DNA from: Candidatus Sulfotelmatobacter sp.
GTDB lineage: Bacteria > Acidobacteriota > Terriglobia > Terriglobales > Acidobacteriaceae
NCBI GenBank assembly: GCA_030049565.1
Contig: JASIKQ010000117.1
Location: forward strand, 1 to 5,626
DNA length: 5,626 nucleotides
Reading direction: 5' to 3'
A program made the translations under genes and the position numbers. Positions 1 through 5,619 of the stretch are shown piece by piece; the first letter of the stretch is position 1; each line of letters begins with the position of its first letter. A model generated the notes under the pieces. The model made no database searches, was not told where the DNA came from, and saw only the letters and a program-made list of their open reading frames with translations.

Positions 1-611
1 CGCAGCGCCAGCTCCGCATGATCGCGGGTCCGTACCGGCTCGGTTATGCGTGTCTCGCCTTCCGCCAGCAACCCGGCGAACAACAGACAAGTCTTCACCT
101 GCGCGCTCGCCACGGGCATGTTGTATGTGATGCCTTTCAGATTCGTTCCCGCGATCCGCAGCGGCGGCCGCCCATCTCGCGATTCAATTTTCGCGCCCAT
201 CGCAGTAAGCGGCTTAATCACCCGCTCCATGGGACGCCGCGACAGCGATTCGTCTCCTGTCAGCTCGCTCGTGAACGGCTGCGCGGCGAGAATCCCGCTC
301 AACATCCGGATGGTCGATCCAGAATTTCCGCAATCCAGCGGCACACTCGGCGCAGTCAGTGCGAGCCCGTTTCCCTGCATTTCAATCCGATTGTCCGCAC
401 CTCGCCGCTCCCACTTCGCTCCGAGCGCACGCAAGCACGCGAGCGTGCTGCCGCAATCGGCGCCAGTGGAATAATTCGTCAGCACCGACTGTCCCTCGGC
501 CAGCGCCGCCAGCATGGCGTAGCGATGCGAAATCGATTTATCGCCGGGAAGCATGACGCTGCCGCGTACATTCCTCGCGGGACGCATCACTACCTGATCT
601 GCCGCTTTCAT
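1..611 (-). CDS. aroA: 3-phosphoshikimate 1-carboxyvinyltransferase (EPSP synthase), N-terminal part, cut by window edge
   Basis: This is the N-terminal half of EPSP synthase, the cytoplasmic shikimate-pathway enzyme that joins phosphoenolpyruvate to shikimate-3-phosphate. I translated 203 codons from the ATG at 611; the frame stays open to the window edge. Visible family signatures are PGDKSISHR (residues 22-30, substrate-binding Lys25 and Arg30), GNSGSTIRML (95-104, the PEP-binding loop, usually GNSGTTIR, with the Gly near the glyphosate site kept), GDESLSRRPMERV (119-131), PVASAQVK (166-173) and TEPVRTRDHAEL (190-201, near the inter-domain region). A full enzyme is about 430 residues, so roughly half is missing to the left. 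The reading frame is open upstream to a stop near 701 but has no other ATG or GTG, so 611 is the start. No clear Shine-Dalgarno site precedes it. A promoter-like pair and a dyad lie 39-91 bp upstream. Identification is very secure. Confidence 0.96.
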   Translation of the reverse strand, partial: MKAADQVVMRPARNVRGSVMLPGDKSISHRYAMLAALAEGQSVLTNYSTGADCGSTLACLRALGAKWERRGADNRIEMQGNGLALTAPSVPLDCGNSGSTIRMLSGILAAQPFTSELTGDESLSRRPMERVIKPLTAMGAKIESRDGRPPLRIAGTNLKGITYNMPVASAQVKTCLLFAGLLAEGETRITEPVRTRDHAELAL

Positions 612-649
612 TTCGGAATCAAATATAGCGGAAAGGAAGTCAGACGTTT

Positions 650-669
650 GGGCAGGATTTACCCTGCCC
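650..669 (-). promoter_or_regulatory. GC-rich 7-bp inverted repeat in the aroA leader
   Basis: The perfect arms GGGCAGG (650-656) and CCTGCCC (663-669) enclose a 6-base spacer. No T-run follows on either strand, so this is not a standard intrinsic terminator. It covers the predicted transcription start of aroA (just after the -10 box at 673-678), so it could be an operator or a 5'-end mRNA hairpin. The dyad is directly visible; the role is inferred. Confidence 0.45.
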
Positions 670-672
670 GGT

Positions 673-702
673 ATTCTAGACTCTTGGTCGGAACGAGCTC
701 AA
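673..702 (-). promoter_or_regulatory. Candidate sigma70-type promoter for aroA
   Basis: On the minus strand TTGAGC (702-697, four of six matches to TTGACA) is separated by 18 bp from TAGAAT (678-673, five of six matches to TATAAT). It sits in the gap between the 136-residue gene and aroA and points at aroA, with a predicted start near 666. The call rests on box matches only. Confidence 0.4.
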
Positions 703-722
703 CAAATTAGAAGTTATTGCCC

Positions 723-747
723 AATTGTTAATCGTCAATCAAAAATC
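723..747 (-). repeat. Heptad repeat array A (GATTNNN), 3' of the unknown gene
   Basis: On the minus strand GATT occurs at 747-744, 740-737 and 733-730, then AATT at 726-723, giving an exact 7-base period over four units. The array starts nine bases after the TGA stop of the upstream gene (756-758) and ends in TAACAATT (730-723). The same ending closes array B. Confidence 0.75.
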
Positions 748-755
748 AACCATGC

Positions 756-1166
756 TCACGCGAGTGCCTTGGTCTCCGCCGCCGCCGCCGCGCGCAAAAT
801 CTCCGCCGGGACTTCCTTTATTTTCACCCCAAATTCAAACATCGGAATCTCCGTCCCGCGGCCCCAGCGCGCCACTTCCCAATGCGCCCGCACAAATTTC
901 ACCTCGGGATGAGCCCTCAGGTCCAGCAACAGCGGCGTTTCGCCTCGATAAAATTTCTGCGGAAAGGCGATAATCGACTTCGCATCCCACGTCGTAGCAT
1001 CCGCCGAGCCATGCACCGCCACGTCGAGCGACTCCTGCTCGATGATCTTCGTGATTTCGAGCGTCAGCAGAAAAACGCGATTACCCGCCCCGCTCAAATC
1101 GATGGTGGGACCGTCTCCCTTGGCGCTCACCACAGTTTTGTCCGGAACTAGAAAAGTTTCAATCAT
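756..1166 (-). CDS. Conserved-looking 136-residue protein of unknown function, predicted beta-rich
   Basis: I do not recognise this family. The protein is 136 residues, with no signal peptide or membrane segment, so it is probably cytoplasmic. Alternating hydrophobic strands run through residues 30-52, 64-68, 78-83, 89-98 and 108-119, with aromatic and basic landmarks (Trp60, FPQKFYRG at 68-75, RAHWEVARWGRG at 93-104), suggesting a small beta-sandwich. It ends in an alanine-rich likely helix (120-136). The frame stays open for 28 codons upstream to an ATG at 1250. I place the start at 1166 because the upstream part runs into heptad array B and reads as low-quality sequence; no Shine-Dalgarno site supports either start. 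It is preceded by the hydrolase and followed by aroA, which gives no functional hint. That it is a real gene is likely from its length and composition; the function is unknown. Confidence 0.75.
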   Translation of the reverse strand: MIETFLVPDKTVVSAKGDGPTIDLSGAGNRVFLLTLEITKIIEQESLDVAVHGSADATTWDAKSIIAFPQKFYRGETPLLLDLRAHPEVKFVRAHWEVARWGRGTEIPMFEFGVKIKEVPAEILRAAAAAETKALA

Positions 1167-1188
1167 GACGGAAGAAAGTCTATCAGAT

Positions 1189-1201
1189 AGCGCGAAGCGC
1201 T
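1189..1201. other. Small hairpin upstream of the 136-residue gene
   Basis: AGCGC (1189-1193) and GCGCT (1197-1201) flank the triloop GAA. Next to it CTATC-A-GATAG (1180-1190) forms a second short dyad, 14-24 bp before the ATG at 1166. Both are short and could occur by chance; they might be operator half-sites or leader hairpins. Confidence 0.2.
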
Positions 1202-1238
1202 GATTTTGGACTGAAACCTCATGTGCGCACGGAAGGCG

Positions 1239-1274
1239 AATTGTTATCAATCAGCAATCAGAAATCAATTATCA
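1239..1274 (-). repeat. Heptad repeat array B, starting at the hydrolase stop codon
   Basis: Read on the minus strand, the units are TGATAAT (1274-1268), TGATTTC (1267-1261), TGATTGC (1260-1254) and TGATTGA (1253-1247), then TAACAATT (1246-1239), with a perfect 7-base period. The first TGA (1274-1272) is the stop codon of the alpha/beta hydrolase, so the array is fused to the gene end. The last two sense codons (AAT TGC) also resemble a degenerate unit. TGA falls in all three reading frames. Confidence 0.8.
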
Positions 1275-2087
1275 GCAATTCCGCGTTCGATCCAGAAACT
1301 CCCGCAGCACCCTGCCCGCTTCCTCGGGCTGCTCCCAGGCCGAGTAATGCCCTGCCTTCGCGATCACGAGCAGCTCGCTGCCATCAATGTGGCGATGCAG
1401 CAAGTCAGCTTCGTTCCGCCCAGCGAGAATGTCTTCGTCGCCTGTCACAATCAGCGTCGGCACGTTGATCGTTCTCAACGTCGCCACCGAATCCGGACGC
1501 TCTGCCATCCCTCGCTGCACCTGCGCCACGTCTTCCGGTGACATTTTTCTCATCATGCGCAACGCCCCCTCAACCAGATCAGGACGTGTCTCGCGCGTAG
1601 TCTGCCCCAGCAGCCGCGGCACCATGCTCTCAAAAAATGGCTCCGTTCCGCGTTCCAGCACATCATTGGCCGCCTGCAAGCGTGCCGCGCGCGCTTCGGC
1701 CGAATCGCCCGGCGCCTTCGTATTGCACAGTGCGAGCGCGGACACGCGCACACGATATCTTCTCCAGAATTCGAACAGCGCATACCCGCCAATCGAAACT
1801 CCCACTAGCACCGCACGTCCCACCCCGGCGTCGTCCATTACCTGCCTTATATCTGCCGCGTGCTTTTCCATGGTTGCCGGACCCTCCCCCGCCCCCGAAT
1901 CTCCATGCCCGCGCAGGTCCGGGAGAATGAGCCGATACCTTGCAGCCAGCGCTTCCGCTATCGGCAGCCAGAATTCATGATTGGCGGGAAAAGGATGCAG
2001 CAGAACGACCCTGGGGCCATCCCCCACGACGCGATAAACGATTTCGGCATCGCCGCTTTTAATCCGGATCGGGGAGAGAGGTTGCAT
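1272..2087 (-). CDS. Alpha/beta-fold hydrolase
   Basis: This 271-residue protein has the alpha/beta-hydrolase layout. The oxyanion-hole region is LLHPFPANHEFW (residues 29-40), the strand-turn is LPDLRGHGDS (55-64), the nucleophile elbow is GVSIGG (96-101, Ser98), the acid is in TGDEDI (215-220, most likely Asp219), and the catalytic His247 is in AGHYSAWEQPE. All triad residues are present, so it should be active. The cap region (about 120-200) is helical. Length and motifs fit the esterase, 3-oxoadipate enol-lactonase or BioH-like branch of the fold, but the substrate cannot be told from sequence. There is no signal peptide, so it is cytoplasmic. The ATG at 2087 gives a natural N-terminus; the bases before it are pyrimidine-rich without a Shine-Dalgarno site. 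The C-terminus (RNC) and stop codon merge into heptad array B, so the last residues may be shaped by the repeat. Confidence 0.9.
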   Translation of the reverse strand: MQPLSPIRIKSGDAEIVYRVVGDGPRVVLLHPFPANHEFWLPIAEALAARYRLILPDLRGHGDSGAGEGPATMEKHAADIRQVMDDAGVGRAVLVGVSIGGYALFEFWRRYRVRVSALALCNTKAPGDSAEARAARLQAANDVLERGTEPFFESMVPRLLGQTTRETRPDLVEGALRMMRKMSPEDVAQVQRGMAERPDSVATLRTINVPTLIVTGDEDILAGRNEADLLHRHIDGSELLVIAKAGHYSAWEQPEEAGRVLREFLDRTRNC

Positions 2088-2151
2088 GAGAGAAATTGCC
2101 GATTTGCCAGGGTGGAAGCAAAATCTGAACGACTAATGTCCGGAACCGTTC

Positions 2152-2183
2152 AATCAGCAATCGACAATCATAAATCAACAATC
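2152..2183 (-). repeat. Heptad repeat array C (GATTNNN x5), 3' of the PspC gene
   Basis: The minus strand reads GATTGTT, GATTTAT, GATTGTC, GATTGCT, GATTGAA. GATT starts at 2183, 2176, 2169, 2162 and 2155, so there are five perfect GATT cores at period 7 with variable spacers. It begins two bases after the TAG stop codon (2186-2188) of the zinc-ribbon/PspC gene. It occupies the start of the 98-bp gap before the hydrolase. Confidence 0.8.
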
Positions 2184-2185
2184 TG

Positions 2186-2500
2186 CTATAGCTGCGTGAC
2201 CCGCTCCCTCCCCACAGGTGCGCTCAGCAGCAACGGTTCTTCCGGTACGACGATCCACGCAATTACATAGGCCAGCAGCCCAATGCCAGTCATCAGCGCC
2301 GTGAGCAGCCAGGTTAACCGTACCACGGTCACGTCAATGTCGAAGTACTCGGCGCATCCCAGGCACACACCGGCAATCTTGCGTCCCAGCCGCGGCCGTA
2401 CCAGGCGCTTCCGCGCCACCGACGCTCCCACGCGAGTGCCACAGTAAGCGCAAACATTGGCGTCGTCCTGGATCACTTTCCCACAGTAGTTGCAGTACAT
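2186..2500 (-). CDS. Zinc-ribbon protein with PspC domain, small membrane protein
   Basis: This 104-residue protein has two parts. Residues 1-24 form a zinc ribbon with C3-x2-C6 and C17-x2-C20. Residues 34-89 match the PspC domain (RPRLGRKIAGVC, then AEYFDIDVTVVRL, then a membrane segment about 58-85 ending in the typical VVPEEP). PspC proteins are inner-membrane components linked to envelope stress (phage-shock) responses; a role in this organism is inference. The start at 2500 is chosen over the upstream ATG at 2533 because GGGAG (2511-2507) sits six bases before it and the zinc ribbon begins there at once. Unusually, the PspC core reads GVCLGCAEYF where GVCGGLAEYF is common, which creates a third CxxC pair (C46, C49). 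No other psp genes are visible. It is followed by heptad array C. Confidence 0.88.
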   Translation of the reverse strand: MYCNYCGKVIQDDANVCAYCGTRVGASVARKRLVRPRLGRKIAGVCLGCAEYFDIDVTVVRLTWLLTALMTGIGLLAYVIAWIVVPEEPLLLSAPVGRERVTQL

Positions 2501-2506
2501 GCATTG

Positions 2507-2511
2507 CTCCC
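2507..2511 (-). promoter_or_regulatory. Ribosome binding site that fixes the PspC-protein start
   Basis: GGGAG on the minus strand lies six bases before the ATG at 2500. It is the clearest Shine-Dalgarno site in the window and favours this start over the ATG at 2533. Confidence 0.65.
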
Positions 2512-2581
2512 AACTAGCGGAAATGTTCCGCACTGTCCGAGATCAACCCTTCGCCAAATCAATCTCAAATGGCGGGGACTC

Positions 2582-2600
2582 GTCCACCACGGTGGTGGAC
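2582..2600. promoter_or_regulatory. Perfect 19-bp dyad between the ClC and PspC genes
   Basis: GTCCACCAC (2582-2590) and GTGGTGGAC (2592-2600) are perfect inverted 9-base arms around one central base. The site lies 62 bp after the ClC stop codon and 81 bp before the PspC-protein ATG. As RNA it would form a 7-bp stem with a 5-base loop, but no T-run follows on either strand. An operator or a factor-dependent terminator structure is possible. The symmetry is directly visible; the role is inferred. Confidence 0.45.
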
Positions 2601-2662
2601 GCAGATGAACAAGCTCAGTTTACCAAACAGGCCGAGCGTCCCTGGCGGCAAGATGCTGATCG

Positions 2663-4459
2663 TCACCCAGCCATCGGTACCTCGATCGCGCTCCGGCTCC
2701 CATATTTCTTGAACACCGATTGCCGCGACACCACCCCCTCCAGCCGCCGCGAATCCGCCCGATTCACCACCGGCACCAGCGGATAATCATTCACATAGCG
2801 TAGCGCCGAATCCAGTGGCAGGTCCGGATAAAGGCTTGGAATGGACTGCGTCGGCAGCACTGACGCCAGTGTATGCTCGCCCTTGCCTTCGCGAAACAAT
2901 CGTTGCAGATGGTCGCGGCTAATGATGCCCCATCCGCTGGGATGCAGCCGCACAAGAAAAATCGAGTCGTTCGAATCCTGAATGCGGTGGCAGTTGGCGT
3001 CGACATAATCCTGCGCAATTAAAATGATACCGGGCACCGGCAGCATGGCGTCTTCCACATGTAAAATTGCTTCCTCGCGTTCTTCCTCGAGCGAGGGCAA
3101 AATCAGGCCGTCCTGCCGCGTGAGCAAATCAAAAATGGGAATCTCCTGCAACCCACGCGACACTAGATAAGAAACCGTATTGGCAACCAGCACAGGCACC
3201 ACGATCTCATAGTTTCCGCTGACTTCCAGGACCATGAAAACAGAAGTCATGGGCACGCGCAGAAATCCCGCAAATAGCACTCCCATGCCCACTAAAACGT
3301 AAGTTCCCGTCGACCCGGTCAGATGGGGAAAAAAGATGCGTTCGATGTCGCCCACCGCCCCGCCCAGCATGGCGCCAATGAATAATGTCGGCGCGAACAT
3401 GCCGCCGGGTGTGCCGCTGACGAACGATACCGTCGTGGCCACAATTTTCAGCAACGCCAGTATCGCCAGCATCTTCCAGGCAAACTGCCCGTGCATGGCC
3501 TGATCCATCGATTCGTAGCCCGCCCCCATCACCTGCGGAGCGCCCAGAAAAGCGATGAGCCCAACCACAAGTCCTGCCAGCGCAGGCTGAAAAAATTGCG
3601 TCCAGCGCGGCAGCGCTTTCAGCCGCGGACGCAAGAAACCAATGGACTTCGCAAACGCCACCGAGGCGATCCCGCCCACAATTCCCAGCACGGCATACGC
3701 AATGAGTTCGGCCGGGTTCTTGAACGTCGTCACCGGAATGCGGAACAGCGGCTCGCTGCCCAGAAACCAGCGCACAATCACCACACTCGAGACTGCCGCC
3801 AGCACCACCGAGCCAAGAATGCCCGCGCTCCACCGCCCGATGACTTCTTCAATTACGAACAGCACTGCCGAAATCGGCGCGTTGAAGGCAGCCGCCAGAC
3901 CCGCAGCCGCTCCCACCGGTGCCATCAGCCGCAATTTCTCCCGCGAGACTTCCAGCCATCTTCCTAGCGCCGAAGCGATGCTGGCCCCGATTTGCAACGA
4001 TGGGTCCTCCGGTCCCAGCGATTGTCCCGATCCAATCGCCAGCCCGGCACAAATAAATTTTCCCACTGCGGTGCGAAATGGGATGACGCCATTAAAGATG
4101 TACAGTGCGGCCTTGGTCTGGTTCACGCCGCTGCCCCGAATTCCGGGAAAAACATAAATGACAACCGCCGCCACAATCAGTCCCACGATCGCCGGCACTG
4201 CAAACAGACGCCAGGTGTGATTTTGCGGGAGTGGCCCAAGCAGCGCCAGATGCGTCCAATCAATGGCCAGCCGAAAACAAACCACCGCCAACCCGGCAAA
4301 AATTCCGATGAAAACCGAGAGAACCAGAAAGAAAACCTCTTCCTGAAACGCCCCTTCCAGCCGTCCAAACAACCGGTGCGATAGTTTCGCCCTCGGCCGG
4401 GGAAGCTCCTTCCCGGCTTCGGCCTCGGGCGTCCTGGGCGTGACAACCGAATCGGTCAC
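2663..4459 (-). CDS. ClC-family chloride transporter (probable Cl-/H+ antiporter) with C-terminal CBS pair
   Basis: This 598-residue inner-membrane protein has the ClC fold over residues about 40-446 and a cytoplasmic CBS-domain pair at about 466-591. Filter motifs are GSGVNQTK (109-116, filter Ser110; usual form GSGIP), LGPEDPSLQIG (148-158, gating Glu151; usual form GREGP) and GTPGGMFAP (349-357). The paired glutamates E204-E205 in LFVIEEV match the internal proton-glutamate position of the E. coli antiporter, so exchange rather than channel activity is inferred. IPIFDLL (440-446) puts Phe443 where the central tyrosine usually lies. The CBS pair probably senses a nucleotide or ionic state. 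The start is GTG at 4459: the TPR stop overlaps it as GTGA, and the next internal Met is far inside the membrane domain (179). It is translationally coupled to the TPR gene; its partner role, if any, is unknown. Likely roles are chloride or pH homeostasis. Confidence 0.94.
   Translation of the reverse strand: MTDSVVTPRTPEAEAGKELPRPRAKLSHRLFGRLEGAFQEEVFFLVLSVFIGIFAGLAVVCFRLAIDWTHLALLGPLPQNHTWRLFAVPAIVGLIVAAVVIYVFPGIRGSGVNQTKAALYIFNGVIPFRTAVGKFICAGLAIGSGQSLGPEDPSLQIGASIASALGRWLEVSREKLRLMAPVGAAAGLAAAFNAPISAVLFVIEEVIGRWSAGILGSVVLAAVSSVVIVRWFLGSEPLFRIPVTTFKNPAELIAYAVLGIVGGIASVAFAKSIGFLRPRLKALPRWTQFFQPALAGLVVGLIAFLGAPQVMGAGYESMDQAMHGQFAWKMLAILALLKIVATTVSFVSGTPGGMFAPTLFIGAMLGGAVGDIERIFFPHLTGSTGTYVLVGMGVLFAGFLRVPMTSVFMVLEVSGNYEIVVPVLVANTVSYLVSRGLQEIPIFDLLTRQDGLILPSLEEEREEAILHVEDAMLPVPGIILIAQDYVDANCHRIQDSNDSIFLVRLHPSGWGIISRDHLQRLFREGKGEHTLASVLPTQSIPSLYPDLPLDSALRYVNDYPLVPVVNRADSRRLEGVVSRQSVFKKYGSRSAIEVPMAG
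4456..4459 (-). other. GTGA start/stop overlap coupling the TPR and ClC genes
   Basis: The TPR stop TGA (4458-4456) shares two bases with the ClC start GTG (4459-4457). Four-base overlaps of this kind usually indicate translational coupling. A GAGG sequence lies about ten bases upstream, within the end of the TPR gene. Confidence 0.7.
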
Positions 4460-5619
4460 TGGCTGCTGGCCTCGCGTTTTTGAGAGATCAAAAGTAATGC
4501 TTCGTCGGGTCCCTGCGGCTGTCCACAGCTCGCGGCAGTCTGTTGTTCAATCTGAAACACCACATCCATAATCGTATCCGGCAGATCGGTTTCGGCGGCA
4601 GAGCGCAACTTCCCGAGATCCGGCTTCACCGCAAGCCAGCGCGTTTGCAGCATGCCGATGGGCGAGGTCGGCGCAGCGCTTTTCAAATCCACGCCGCTCT
4701 TCTGCGCGCACTCACTCAGCCGCTTCTCGGCCTGCTCAAACGCGGTCCCGATCCTTCGATTGCGCTCGGCGTCGGAGATATGGCCGTGAAAGGGATTCGT
4801 CTTCAGAATAAGATCGGCCATTTCCAGCATCTGGCGCGATTCCGCGTTCCGCGGGCTGCTGTTGACGGCGGCCTGCAGATAATGCTGCGCCACGACGTAA
4901 TTGCCTAAGCGATATGCCGCCTGTCCGGCACATGCCAGGGCTGTGGAATTTCCCGGTTCGAGGCGTAATACCTCGCTGCATTGCGCGAGTTCCCCCTGGT
5001 AGGATTGGTTTTGCCTGAACAGTTCCGCCGCCTGCAAATGCGCGGCCGGATTCGGCGGCAACGACGCGGCCAGCGCCATCAGTTCTGACTCGGCCTTGTC
5101 ACGAGCCCCTTTCTTCATCAAAAACTCAATCAACTCGATGCGGGCTCTAGTGCGGTTGGAATCGTAATTTGAACTCCATACTCCATACATTGCGTTGTGG
5201 TAATACCGCGTCGCATCCTCCACGTCGCCACGATGGCTGTACACCCGAGCCAGGGCCAAATTCACGGCGCCATCCTGGGGCGTGCGCTGCCACAACGCTA
5301 TCAAGTACGATTCCGCTTCCTCCAGCCGTCGCGGATCGTTGCTGTCCCGCAGCGCCCGCGCCAGGCTGAGTTGGTACTGGGAATTGCTCGGATCGCAAGT
5401 CAGCGCCGCCCGGAATGCTGCAATGGACTCATCGTAATTGCCTTTGCTCGACGCAGTCAGTCCTTGATCATAAAGTTTCAGCCCGCGCGCGCGCTGATTG
5501 GCGTTGAACCGCCCCACCAGATGTCCGACCGCGGCAAAGCCAACGACCGCCGCCAAAGTGAGTATCAACAGCACCACCGGTACGGAGCGCGGCACGAACT
5601 TGGGGAACGTCCCTGACAT
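4456..5619 (-). CDS. Membrane-anchored tetratricopeptide-repeat protein
   Basis: This 387-residue protein has a short basic N-terminus, one hydrophobic segment (residues about 13-34) and a large region of TPR helices, so it is probably anchored in the inner membrane with the repeats outside the cytoplasm. Recognisable repeats lie at about 44-79 (ending AALTCDPSN), 80-116, 117-148, 158-190, 192-224 (ending VLRLEPGN) and 225-258 (ending AAVNSSPRN). The tail (about 283-387) is helical and not repeat-like. TPR units bind other proteins, so it may be a scaffold; no enzyme motif is seen. Its TGA overlaps the ClC GTG by four bases, making the pair an operon. The ATG at 5619 is only seven bases from the window edge, so an upstream start cannot be excluded, though a positive-then-hydrophobic N-terminus fits it. 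The specific function is unknown. Confidence 0.88.
   Translation of the reverse strand: MSGTFPKFVPRSVPVVLLILTLAAVVGFAAVGHLVGRFNANQRARGLKLYDQGLTASSKGNYDESIAAFRAALTCDPSNSQYQLSLARALRDSNDPRRLEEAESYLIALWQRTPQDGAVNLALARVYSHRGDVEDATRYYHNAMYGVWSSNYDSNRTRARIELIEFLMKKGARDKAESELMALAASLPPNPAAHLQAAELFRQNQSYQGELAQCSEVLRLEPGNSTALACAGQAAYRLGNYVVAQHYLQAAVNSSPRNAESRQMLEMADLILKTNPFHGHISDAERNRRIGTAFEQAEKRLSECAQKSGVDLKSAAPTSPIGMLQTRWLAVKPDLGKLRSAAETDLPDTIMDVVFQIEQQTAASCGQPQGPDEALLLISQKREASSQ

Noticed and set aside
18..710. Long open frame on the plus strand opposite aroA
   Set aside because: It lies antisense to a secure aroA frame, has an Arg/His/Pro-rich composition typical of a GC-rich shadow frame, and shows no recognisable domain.
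1167..1250. N-terminal extension of the 136-residue gene to an ATG at 1250
   Set aside because: The extra 28 codons run back into heptad array B, carry no ribosome binding site and read unlike the rest of the protein; the ATG at 1166 gives a better N-terminus.
723..2183. Heptad arrays as CRISPR
   Set aside because: Units are 7 bases with a 4-base core; there are no 20-40-base repeats, no spacers of regular length and no cas genes.
2501..2533. Eleven-codon N-terminal extension of the PspC gene to an ATG at 2533
   Set aside because: The ATG at 2500 has GGGAG six bases upstream and begins directly with the zinc ribbon.
2553..2566. A fourth GATT array in the ClC-PspC gap (minus-strand GAGATTGATTTGG)
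   Set aside because: Only two GATT cores occur, spaced by four bases, not seven; it does not fit the family.
2515..2575. Promoter for the PspC gene based on TTGATC or TTGAGA
   Set aside because: No acceptable -10 box is found at 16-18 bp from either.
2582..2600. The 19-bp dyad as an intrinsic terminator of the ClC gene
   Set aside because: There is no T-run after the stem on the transcribed strand; it is kept only as a possible operator or factor-dependent structure.
3491..4157. Plus-strand and alternative minus-strand open frames inside the ClC gene
   Set aside because: They are shadow frames of the ClC coding sequence with biased composition and no motif.
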